Shown: positions 26,233-33,271 of the stretch, piece after piece
Position numbering within the stretch: the first letter of the stretch is position 1
Layout: every line of letters starts with the position of its first letter
Source of the DNA: Rhodoferax sp.
GTDB lineage: Bacteria; Pseudomonadota; Gammaproteobacteria; Burkholderiales; Burkholderiaceae_C
DNA length: 59,522 bases
Reading direction: 5' to 3'
Assembly: GCA_016790475.1 (NCBI GenBank)
Contig: JAEUOX010000082.1
Span: 1-59,522 of the forward strand
The notes under the pieces: model-generated
What the model was told of the DNA's origin: nothing
Databases searched by the model: none
What the model saw: the letters and a program-made list of their open reading frames with translations, nothing else
Position numbers and translations under genes: made by a program

Positions 26233-27318
26233 ATGCAATTCACCCCCACCCAGAAAGCCGCAGCGGCATGGAGCCTGATTGCGGCCCTGGTGGCATTTGT
26301 CGTCTGGCTGCTGGCCCCGGTGCTGACCCCCTTCGTGGTGGCGGCCGTGCTGGCCTATGCGCTCACGCCGCTGGTCAACCGGCTGGACCGGCTGGGCGGT
26401 GGGCGTGTGCCGCGGCTGCTGGCGGTCGTGCTGGTCGAGCTGCTGCTGATCATTGCGCTGCTCGGGGTGTTCCTGCTGGTGGTGCCTATCCTGGCCAAGG
26501 AAATGCCGCTGCTGCGCGACCAGGTCCCGGTGCTGTTCGACCGGCTGAACACCAGCCTGCAGCCGCTGCTGGCGCAGTGGGGGGTGCAGCTGTCGCTGGA
26601 CGTCGAGAACATCAAGGCCTTCGTGCTGAAGTACCTGAATGCGAACTTCGAGGATGCCTTCACCTCGCTGCTGGCCTCGGTCAAGATCGGCGGCAGCGTG
26701 GCGCTGGCGATCGTCGGCAATGCCGTGCTGATCCCGGTGGCGCTGTTCTACCTGCTGATGGACTGGGACCGTTTCGTTGCGCAGCTGCTGCGCCTGGTGC
26801 CGCAGCGCGCGCGTGGCGCCTTCGACAGCTTCACCGCGGAGGCCGACAACGTGCTGGGCCAGTACCTGCGCGGCCAGCTGCTGGTGATGCTGATCCTGGC
26901 GGTCTACTACAGCCTGGGGCTGGCGCTGTTCGGTCTGGACCTGGCCCTGCCGATCGGCGTGTTTACCGGCCTGGCGATCTTCGTGCCTTACCTCGGCTTC
27001 GGATTGGGCCTGGTGCTCGCGCTGCTGGCCGGCCTGCTGGAGTTCGCCGCCAGCGCCGGGCCGGCGAAGGCGCTGCTGATGGTCGCGCTGGTGTACGGCG
27101 TGGGCCAGCTGATCGAGAGCTTCGTGCTGACGCCGCGGCTGGTTGGCGAGCGCATCGGGCTGCACCCGCTGGCCGTGATCTTCGCGCTGCTGGCCTTCGG
27201 GCAGCTGCTGGGCTTTGTCGGTGTGCTGATCGCGCTGCCGGCCAGCGCCGTGCTGCTGGTGGCGATCCGGCGGGCCTGGGCGGCCTATCTGGGCAGCCGC
27301 CTGTATCTGGGCCGGTGA
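26233..27318 (+). CDS. perM: AI-2E/PerM-family membrane transporter
   Basis: A 361-residue inner-membrane protein of the AI-2E exporter/PerM family. Two hydrophobic segments near the N-terminus (residues about 10-45 and 60-90) precede a soluble stretch with amphipathic helices. A C-terminal group of about five segments follows, including VFTGLAIFVPYLGFGLGLVL and the conserved QLIESFVLTPRLVGERIGLHPLAVI. Substrate is unknown; despite the family name most members are not autoinducer exporters. Start ATG 26233 is chosen because upstream frame lies within the promoter and purM. The next gene, hda, follows within 6 bp, the order common in Burkholderiales. Confidence 0.92.
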   Translation: MQFTPTQKAAAAWSLIAALVAFVVWLLAPVLTPFVVAAVLAYALTPLVNRLDRLGGGRVPRLLAVVLVELLLIIALLGVFLLVVPILAKEMPLLRDQVPVLFDRLNTSLQPLLAQWGVQLSLDVENIKAFVLKYLNANFEDAFTSLLASVKIGGSVALAIVGNAVLIPVALFYLLMDWDRFVAQLLRLVPQRARGAFDSFTAEADNVLGQYLRGQLLVMLILAVYYSLGLALFGLDLALPIGVFTGLAIFVPYLGFGLGLVLALLAGLLEFAASAGPAKALLMVALVYGVGQLIESFVLTPRLVGERIGLHPLAVIFALLAFGQLLGFVGVLIALPASAVLLVAIRRAWAAYLGSRLYLGR

Positions 27319-27323
27319 GCGCG

Positions 27324-28016
27324 ATGGTGATGAAGCAGATGGCCCTCGACATCGGCCTGTCCAGCGGGCCGACGCTGCAGAACTTCTGCGCCGGCCCGAA
27401 CGAATTGGCGCTGCGGCACCTGCAGCTGTGGGTGGGCGGGCGTTCCAGCGCGGCCACGCGCTCGCCGGTTCCGACCTACCTGTGGGGGCCCTCGGGCAGC
27501 GGCAAGACCCACCTCCTCAAGGCGGTGCGCGAGGCGCTGCGCGAGCAGGGCGCGCGCGTTGGCTGGATGGATGCGACCATCGCCGAGCCGGAGCCCTACA
27601 GCGAAGCCTGGGCCGCGGTGCTGCTGGACGACGTGCACCTGTACTCCGGCGTGCAGCAGCATGCGGCCTTCAACTGGTTCGTCAACGCGCAGACGCACCA
27701 GCGCTGGGTGCTGGCGGCCGGCGACGCGGCGCCGGCCACCCTCCCGGTGCGGGACGACCTGCGCTCGCGCCTGGGCTGGGGCCATGGCTTCGGGCTGACG
27801 GTGCTCAGCGAGCCGGAACGCCGTGCGGTCTTGCGCCAGGCTGCCGATGCGCGCGGCGTGTTCCTCAGCGACGAGGTCATGGACTTCATGCTGACGCGCT
27901 TCAGCCGCGACCTGGGCAGCCTGATGGAACTGCTGGAGCTGATCGACGGCTACGCGCTGCAGACCAAGCGCGCGATCACCGTCCCGATGATCCGCGCGAT
28001 GATGGAGAACAGCTGA
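27324..28016 (+). CDS. hda: DnaA regulatory inactivator Hda
   Basis: A 230-residue AAA+ protein related to the DnaA ATPase domain. With the DNA-loaded sliding clamp it promotes hydrolysis of DnaA-bound ATP and prevents re-initiation. The N-terminal QMALDI is a clamp-binding motif, followed by the P-loop GPSGSGKTH, Walker B VLLDDVHLY and sensor-type RDDLRSRLGWG. The start is uncertain: ATG 27324, ATG 27330 (the usual MKQ start) and GTG 27315, which overlaps the perM stop, are in frame and all keep the clamp motif. It is the second gene of perM-hda-HAD-pcnB-folK. Confidence 0.94.
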   Translation: MVMKQMALDIGLSSGPTLQNFCAGPNELALRHLQLWVGGRSSAATRSPVPTYLWGPSGSGKTHLLKAVREALREQGARVGWMDATIAEPEPYSEAWAAVLLDDVHLYSGVQQHAAFNWFVNAQTHQRWVLAAGDAAPATLPVRDDLRSRLGWGHGFGLTVLSEPERRAVLRQAADARGVFLSDEVMDFMLTRFSRDLGSLMELLELIDGYALQTKRAITVPMIRAMMENS

Positions 28017-28017
28017 C

Positions 28018-28722
28018 ATGGCCACCGGCCACCCCCGACGCATTGCCCTGTTCGATCTGGACCACACGCTGCTGCCGATCGATTCCGATTACGCCTGGGG
28101 CGTCTTCACGACCCGGATCGGCTGGACCGACCCGGTCGAGTTCGCCCGGCGCAACGACGCGTTCTATGCCCAGTACCAGGCAGGCACGCTCGACATCCAT
28201 GATTACGTCCGCTTTGCGACCGAGGCTGTGCGCCTGAGGGGCCGGGAGGCCGCGCTGGCGGCCCGCGCGCAGTTCATGCAGGAGGTCGTGCAGCCGGCGC
28301 TGCGCCCGGAGGCGCGGGAACTGGTGCGTGCGCACCAGACCGCCGGCGACGCGGTGGCCATCATCACCGCGACCAACGAGTTCGTGACCCGCCCGATCGC
28401 CGACGCGTTCGGCGTGCCCGACCTGATGGCGGTGGAGCTGGAGATGGACACCACCCCCGGCGGGTCCGGCTGGCTCACCGGCGCCATCCGCGGCGTGGCA
28501 TCCGCCCGCGAAGGCAAGGTGGTGCGTTTTGGCAGCTGGCTGGCAGAGCGCGGGCTGACCTGGGCCGACGTGCATGTGACCTTCTACTCCGACTCCACCA
28601 ACGACCTGCCGCTGCTGGAGCGCGCCCACGCCCCGGTGGCCACCAACCCCGACGCGCGCCTGCGCGCGACGGCCCAGGCGCGCGGATGGCGCATACTGGA
28701 CTTGTTTCCCACCACGACATGA
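28018..28722 (+). CDS. HAD-IB family phosphatase (SerB-like)
   Basis: A 234-residue haloacid-dehalogenase hydrolase. Motif I is FDLDHTLLPIDSD, with the nucleophile and general-acid aspartates; the late motif YSDSTNDLPLLE is the Mg2+ site of the SerB-like IB subgroup. Substrate is unknown; phosphoserine, phosphatidylglycerophosphate and other small phosphates are used by relatives. It starts two bases after the hda stop and its own stop overlaps the pcnB start in ATGA (28719-28722), so it sits in a tightly coupled operon. Confidence 0.92.
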   Translation: MATGHPRRIALFDLDHTLLPIDSDYAWGVFTTRIGWTDPVEFARRNDAFYAQYQAGTLDIHDYVRFATEAVRLRGREAALAARAQFMQEVVQPALRPEARELVRAHQTAGDAVAIITATNEFVTRPIADAFGVPDLMAVELEMDTTPGGSGWLTGAIRGVASAREGKVVRFGSWLAERGLTWADVHVTFYSDSTNDLPLLERAHAPVATNPDARLRATAQARGWRILDLFPTTT

Positions 28723-30356
28723 TCAAGAAATTCATCGACAAGCTGCGCGGACTCGCCAGCCCGCGCAAACCCGTCTCGCCGTTCGGCAAACGCCAGGAGG
28801 TGCCGGTGTCCGAACACGGCATCGACCCGAAGCTCGTCGACGAGCGCGCCAACACCGTGGTGCGAACGCTCAAGCAGGCCGGGTTCGAGGCCTACATCGT
28901 CGGCGGCGCGGTGCGCGACCTGCTGGTGGGTCTGCGCCCGAAGGACTTCGACGTGGCCACGAACGCCACGCCGGAGCAGGTCAAGGGCCTGTTCCGGCGC
29001 GCCTTCATCATCGGCCGGCGCTTCCGGATCGTGCATGTGGTGTTCGGGCGCGGCCGCGAGCACGAGGTCATCGAGGTGTCGACCTTCCGCGCCTACCTGG
29101 ACAATGCCGCCGCCGAGCAGGTGGCCGGCAACGAGCGCACCAGCCGCAGCGAGCTGGCCGGCATGCAGCATGCGGTGGATGCCAGCGGCCGGGTGCTGCG
29201 GGACAACGTCTGGGGCCCGCAGGAGGAAGACGCGGTGCGCCGCGACTTCACGATCAACGCGATGTACTACGACCCGGAGACGCAGATCGTCGTGGACTAC
29301 CACCAGGGCATCCGCGACTCCCGCGAGCGCACGCTGCGCATGATCGGCGACCCGGCCACCCGCTACCGCGAGGACCCGGTGCGCATCATCCGGGCGATCC
29401 GCTTCTCGGCCAAGCTGCATGCGCTGGGCTTCACGCTGGAGCCCCGCACGGCGGCGCCGCTGGCCACGATGAAGCAGCTGCTGGCCGACGTGCCGCAGAG
29501 CCGCCTGTTCGACGAGATGCTCAAGCTGCTGCAGACTGGCCACGCGCTGGCCAGCATCGAACGGCTGCAGGCGCTGGGGCTGGCCAGCGGCATCTATCCG
29601 CTGCTCGATGTTGTCGTGCAACGGTCCGCGCAACCGCTGGTGCGCGCCGCGCTGCAGGACACCGACCGCCGCGTGGGCGAGGGCAAGTCGGTCGCGCCGA
29701 GCTTCCTGCTGGCCTGCGTGCTGTGGCCGGATGTGCGCGACGGATGGGCCCGCCTGCAGGCCGGCGAGCAGCGCCTGGCGCCGTTTCCGGCCCTGCAGCA
29801 GGCGGTCGACGAGGTCTTCCAGTCCCGCATCGGCGACGTCTCTGGCGGCGGCAAGCTGGCCAGCGACATGCGCGACATCTGGCTGATGCAGCCGCGCTTC
29901 GAGAAGCGCACCGGCACGACGCCGTTCACGCTGGTCGAGCAGCCGCGCTTCCGCGCTGCGTTCGACTTCATGCGCCTGCGCGCCGAGACCGGCGAGATCG
30001 AGGAGGTGCTGTCCGACTGGTGGCAGGAGTTCAGCGTCGCGAACGACAACCTGCGCCGCGACATGGTCGATGGCGTGCGGGCCGAGCAGTCCCAGCGCGG
30101 CCGGGTGCAGCGGGCGCCGCGCCCGGAGGGGCAGGCGCCCCGTGCCCGCGCGCCGCGTACGTCCGAACAGGAGCCGCAGGACGACCGGGCCGGTGCGCCC
30201 GCCGGGGAGGCCGATAGCAACGCGCCGGAGGCCGAGGGCGTTTCCTCGGCACCGCGCAAGCGCCGGCGCCGGCGCCGCTCCGGCGGGGCCGGCCGGGAGG
30301 AGGGCGACCGCGGCGCGCCGCCGGCCGAGGGCTCCGGTCCGACGAGGGACGTCTGA
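28719..30356 (+). CDS. pcnB: Poly(A) polymerase I
   Basis: A 545-residue class II nucleotidyltransferase that adds 3' poly(A) tails to RNA and promotes decay. The catalytic head has GGAVRDLLVG (Gly62-63), then Asp76 and Asp78 in RPKDFDVATNA, and the RRDFTINAMYYD motif that follows the domain. Its length and the continuous C-terminal domain (VLSDWWQEF region) fit PcnB rather than tRNA CCA-adding enzyme. From about residue 445 the tail is disordered and rich in Arg, Pro, Ala and Glu, with an RKRRRRRR-like cluster near 505-515 that could bind RNA. It is coupled to the HAD gene by a 4-base overlap; I start at ATG 28719. Confidence 0.95.
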   Translation: MIKKFIDKLRGLASPRKPVSPFGKRQEVPVSEHGIDPKLVDERANTVVRTLKQAGFEAYIVGGAVRDLLVGLRPKDFDVATNATPEQVKGLFRRAFIIGRRFRIVHVVFGRGREHEVIEVSTFRAYLDNAAAEQVAGNERTSRSELAGMQHAVDASGRVLRDNVWGPQEEDAVRRDFTINAMYYDPETQIVVDYHQGIRDSRERTLRMIGDPATRYREDPVRIIRAIRFSAKLHALGFTLEPRTAAPLATMKQLLADVPQSRLFDEMLKLLQTGHALASIERLQALGLASGIYPLLDVVVQRSAQPLVRAALQDTDRRVGEGKSVAPSFLLACVLWPDVRDGWARLQAGEQRLAPFPALQQAVDEVFQSRIGDVSGGGKLASDMRDIWLMQPRFEKRTGTTPFTLVEQPRFRAAFDFMRLRAETGEIEEVLSDWWQEFSVANDNLRRDMVDGVRAEQSQRGRVQRAPRPEGQAPRARAPRTSEQEPQDDRAGAPAGEADSNAPEAEGVSSAPRKRRRRRRSGGAGREEGDRGAPPAEGSGPTRDV

Positions 30357-30379
30357 ACGGCACAGGCCGCGGCCGCCGG

Positions 30380-30859
30380 ATGCAGCGCGACCCCGGTCCC
30401 GCCTGCATCGCGCTGGGTGCCAACCTGGGCGATGCGCCTGCGACACTGCGCTGGGCGATGCAGCGCCTTGGTGCGCTGCCCGGGACCCGGCTGCTGCGCA
30501 GTTCGCGCCTTTACCGGACCGCCCCGGTCGATGCCGCCGGGCCGGATTTCATCAACGCGGTCGTCCTGCTGGAAACCTGCAGCACCGCGCCGGACCTGTT
30601 GGCGCAACTGCTGGCGCTGGAGCAGCTGGCCGGCCGGGAGCGCCCCTACCGGAACGCGCCCCGCACGCTCGACCTGGACCTGCTGCTGTTCGGTGACGCC
30701 CGCATCGACAGCCCGGCGCTGACCGTGCCGCACCCGCGCATGGCGGCTCGCGCCTTCGTGCTGGTGCCGCTGGCGGAGGTGCTGCCGCAGGCGGTCCCGG
30801 CCCGTGCACTGGCCGCGGTGGGCGATCAGCGGATCACGCCGCTGGCCGAACCCGGCTGA
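30380..30859 (+). CDS. folK: 2-amino-4-hydroxy-6-hydroxymethyldihydropteridine pyrophosphokinase
   Basis: A 159-residue HPPK that transfers pyrophosphate from ATP to the pterin in folate synthesis. Motifs are CIALGANLGDA at the N-terminus, FINAVVLLET, the ATP/Mg2+ site RPYRNAPRTLDLDLLLFG and HPRMAARAFVLVPL. pcnB-folK is a common proteobacterial gene pair. It ends at TGA 30857-30859, directly abutting the convergent cupin stop so that the two stops form TGATCA. Confidence 0.95.
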   Translation: MQRDPGPACIALGANLGDAPATLRWAMQRLGALPGTRLLRSSRLYRTAPVDAAGPDFINAVVLLETCSTAPDLLAQLLALEQLAGRERPYRNAPRTLDLDLLLFGDARIDSPALTVPHPRMAARAFVLVPLAEVLPQAVPARALAAVGDQRITPLAEPG

Positions 30860-31138
30860 TCAGTTGCGCCGCGCCGCCCAGAAGGTGGCGCCCTGCGCGC
30901 CGTAGTGTTCACTGTGGGGCACGCCGCGGCCGACCTGGAAGGTATCGCCGACCTGCAGGTGGCGGGTCTGCCCGCCGAGCGTCAGCCAGAACTCGCCGTG
31001 GACGACCTGTGCGTCGGTGTCGAACGGGTGGGTGTGCTCGGTGTTCTGCGCCAGCGCAGCCCATTCCCGCACCAGGACCTCGTCGAAGCCCTCGGCGAGC
31101 TTGCGGGTGCGAAAGGTGTCGAATTCCGGCGTGTTCAT
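30860..31138 (-). CDS. Small cupin-domain protein
   Basis: A 92-residue single-domain cupin. The first motif is visible as EHTHPFDTDAQVVHGEFWL and the second as GDTFQVGRGVPHSEHYG, giving His, His, Glu-type and His metal ligands. Family members bind Fe, Mn or Zn and act as dioxygenases, isomerases or sensors; the substrate is unknown. I use ATG 31138; the open frame continues upstream but without coding character. It is the last gene of a minus-strand run ridA-lysE-cupin. Confidence 0.85.
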   Translation of the reverse strand: MNTPEFDTFRTRKLAEGFDEVLVREWAALAQNTEHTHPFDTDAQVVHGEFWLTLGGQTRHLQVGDTFQVGRGVPHSEHYGAQGATFWAARRN

Positions 31139-31172
31139 CGGGGACTCCCGGTTGGGTCCGAAGCGGACAGGT

Positions 31173-31802
31173 TCATCGGGCAAGCGCCTGCCGCAGGCCC
31201 ATGGCCAACAACGAAGCGCCGCTGAGGGCCTCGATCGGACGGCGGGCGCGCGCATACGCAGAGCGCAGCGCCGGACGCGAGAACACCAGCGCGATGCCCA
31301 GGTGCCAGCCGGCCGACAGCGCAGTGATCAGCAGCACGACGCCGACATAGAAGCTCCAGGGCGCGCCGACCGGCAGCGTGGAGGCAAACACGCTGGTCCA
31401 GAAGGCGGCGGCCTTCGGATTCGTGAAGCTGGTCAGCAGGCCGGTGCGCCATCCGCCCTGGACCGCCGCCGGTGTGTCGGCGGGCAGGCCGGGGGCGGGG
31501 TTGGTCGGCCTGCGGGCCCGCAGCAGCAGGCGGCCGCCGTACCAGACCAGGTAGGCGGCGCCGGCAACCCGCAGCGCCGTGGCCAGCGCACCATAGTGCA
31601 GCAGCAGCGTGGCCAACCCGGCCGCCGCGGCGCTGACCCAGACCGCCGAGCCGAGCACGATGCCGCTCGTGACCTGCAGTGCCAGCGCCCGGTCGCCCCG
31701 CAGCGCCAGCTGGCTGATGATGAAGAAGTTCGGCCCCGGACTGGCGGCCGCCAGCAGGTACAGGCTGCCGATCAGCAGGTAGGCCGAAGCGTAGGTGCCC
31801 AT
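31173..31802 (-). CDS. LysE-family amino-acid exporter
   Basis: A 209-residue inner-membrane protein of the LysE/RhtB family with about six hydrophobic segments. The first contains the signature SPGPNFFIISQLALRGDRAL, and the central KAAAFWTSVFASTLP stretch is also typical. The family exports amino acids such as lysine, homoserine, threonine or leucine; substrate cannot be told from sequence. It starts 20 bp after the ridA stop and 34 bp before the cupin start. RidA removes reactive enamine/imine intermediates from amino-acid enzymes, so an amino-acid stress unit is a reasonable inference. Confidence 0.92.
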   Translation of the reverse strand: MGTYASAYLLIGSLYLLAAASPGPNFFIISQLALRGDRALALQVTSGIVLGSAVWVSAAAAGLATLLLHYGALATALRVAGAAYLVWYGGRLLLRARRPTNPAPGLPADTPAAVQGGWRTGLLTSFTNPKAAAFWTSVFASTLPVGAPWSFYVGVVLLITALSAGWHLGIALVFSRPALRSAYARARRPIEALSGASLLAMGLRQALAR

Positions 31803-31822
31803 CCGTACGGGACCTGGCAGGC

Positions 31823-32281
31823 TCAGGCGAATTCGGCCGTCATCTCGATCTCGACGCAGGCGCCCAGCGGGATCTGCGCGACGCCGAAGGCGCTGCGCGC
31901 ATGCGCACCGATCTGCGCGCCGAACACCTGGCCGATCAGCTCGCTGGCGCCGTTCGTGACCAGGTGCTGCTCGGTGAAGTCGGCGGTCGAGTTCACCAGC
32001 GACATCAGCTTGACGATGCGCCGCACCCGGTTCAGGTCACCCAGCGCCGCATGCAGCGTGCCCAGCAGGTCGATCGCGACGGCGCGCGCGGCGGCCTGGC
32101 CTTCCGCGGTGGTCATCGTGCGGCCGAACTGGCCGGTCCAGACCTTGCCGTCCTTCTTGGCGATGTGGCCGCTGAGGAACACCAGGTTGCCGGTCTGCAC
32201 GAACGGCACATAGGCGGCGGCCGGGACGGCCACGGGCGGAAGGGTGATCTGGAGCTGGGACAGCGTGTCGTAGACGTTCAT
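31823..32281 (-). CDS. RidA-family enamine/imine deaminase
   Basis: A 152-residue member of the YjgF/YER057c/UK114 (Rid) family, probably one of the longer (about 150-residue) Rid subgroups rather than archetypal RidA (about 128). Recognisable are FVQTGNLVFLSGHIAKKDG, AAARAVAIDLLGTLHAALGDL and the C-terminal GVAQIPLGACVEIEMTAEF, where archetypal RidA has the catalytic Arg (here not evident). Subfamily and activity are therefore uncertain. It starts 69 bp downstream of the transglutaminase gene on the same strand, so it may or may not be transcribed with the upstream operon. Confidence 0.88.
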   Translation of the reverse strand: MNVYDTLSQLQITLPPVAVPAAAYVPFVQTGNLVFLSGHIAKKDGKVWTGQFGRTMTTAEGQAAARAVAIDLLGTLHAALGDLNRVRRIVKLMSLVNSTADFTEQHLVTNGASELIGQVFGAQIGAHARSAFGVAQIPLGACVEIEMTAEFA

Positions 32282-32350
32282 GACGAGGCGATGGGTGAAG
32301 GGCTGCGGGAGGCCGGGCGTCGGAGCGCCCGGCAGTGGATCGGCTGGATT

Positions 32351-33268
32351 CTAGGGGGCCAGGTCCGGCGCCGGCGCGTCCAGCCGGCTGACCGTCACCG
32401 CAACGCTCAGCTGGTGGTTCGCGCCGCCGTGGATCACGCCGCGGATCGGCGACACGTCGGCATAGTCGCGGCCCAGTGCCAGCAGCACGTAGTCCTCGCC
32501 CGGCAGACCCCAGCCCCAGCGGTCGTTGGTCGGGTCGAAGTCGCACCAGCGCGCGTCGGCAGGCAGATCCGGCAGCAGCACCGAGACCCAGGCATGGGAC
32601 GCATCGCTGCCGAGCAGCCGCGGGGTGCCCGGTGCAGGCTCGGTCAGCAGGTAGCCGCTGACATACCGCGCCGCCAGCCCCATCGAGCGCAGGCCGGCGA
32701 TCATGATGTGGGCGAAATCCTGGCACACCCCCTTGCGCTGCGCCAGGGCCTGCTGCGCCGGGGTGTTGATCTGGGTGCTGCGGTTGTCGTAGGTGAATTC
32801 CGCATGGATCCGGTGCATCAGGTCCAGCGCCCCGTCCAGCATGCTGGCGCCAGCCGGAAAGCTGGGGCGGGCATAGGCGGCAAACTCGGTGCTGCGCGGC
32901 ACGTGCTGCGACGCAAAGACGAACTCGGCCGCCGGGTCATAGACCGCGTCGGCCCGGTAGCGAAAGCGCTCGCGCACCTGCTCCCAGGCCACGGTGCTTG
33001 CCGGCATCGGACGCGTGTGCGTCCGCAGCGTGCTGCGTGCCACCACCCGCAGCTGCGCGTGTGGCGTCTGCAGCGCGATGAAGGTGCGGCGGTTGCCGTA
33101 GACGTCCACCGCCTCGGTCTGCTGGGCCGGACGCGGCTCCACCTGCAGATCGTGGCTGAGCAACTCCTGCGCGACGGTGTTCCAGGGCCGCAGGTAGGCC
33201 ATGTGCTGGGCGACCTCGACCGGCGGCAGGTAGTCGTACCGTGTCTCGTGGGTCACCTCCAGGTGCAT
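32351..33268 (-). CDS. Transglutaminase-like protein of the ATP-grasp/alpha-E system
   Basis: A 305-residue cytoplasmic protein. An N-terminal beta-rich region (MHLEVTHETRYDYLPPVEVA, the usual start for these proteins) precedes a transglutaminase core with an intact papain-like triad: Cys182 in KGVCQDF, His225 in SHAWVSV and Asp245 in FDPTND. No signal peptide or membrane segment. It starts 3 bp after the ATP-grasp/alpha-E fusion gene, in an operon that begins with the DUF2126 gene. Such proteins have been predicted to cleave or cross-link peptide bonds made by the partner ATP-grasp ligase; no substrate is known. Confidence 0.93.
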   Translation of the reverse strand: MHLEVTHETRYDYLPPVEVAQHMAYLRPWNTVAQELLSHDLQVEPRPAQQTEAVDVYGNRRTFIALQTPHAQLRVVARSTLRTHTRPMPASTVAWEQVRERFRYRADAVYDPAAEFVFASQHVPRSTEFAAYARPSFPAGASMLDGALDLMHRIHAEFTYDNRSTQINTPAQQALAQRKGVCQDFAHIMIAGLRSMGLAARYVSGYLLTEPAPGTPRLLGSDASHAWVSVLLPDLPADARWCDFDPTNDRWGWGLPGEDYVLLALGRDYADVSPIRGVIHGGANHQLSVAVTVSRLDAPAPDLAP

Positions 33269-33271
33269 GGC

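Noticed and set aside
28686-28722. Possible frameshift between the HAD phosphatase and pcnB
   Set aside because: The overlap is a normal ATGA stop/start coupling; both proteins are full length with intact motifs.
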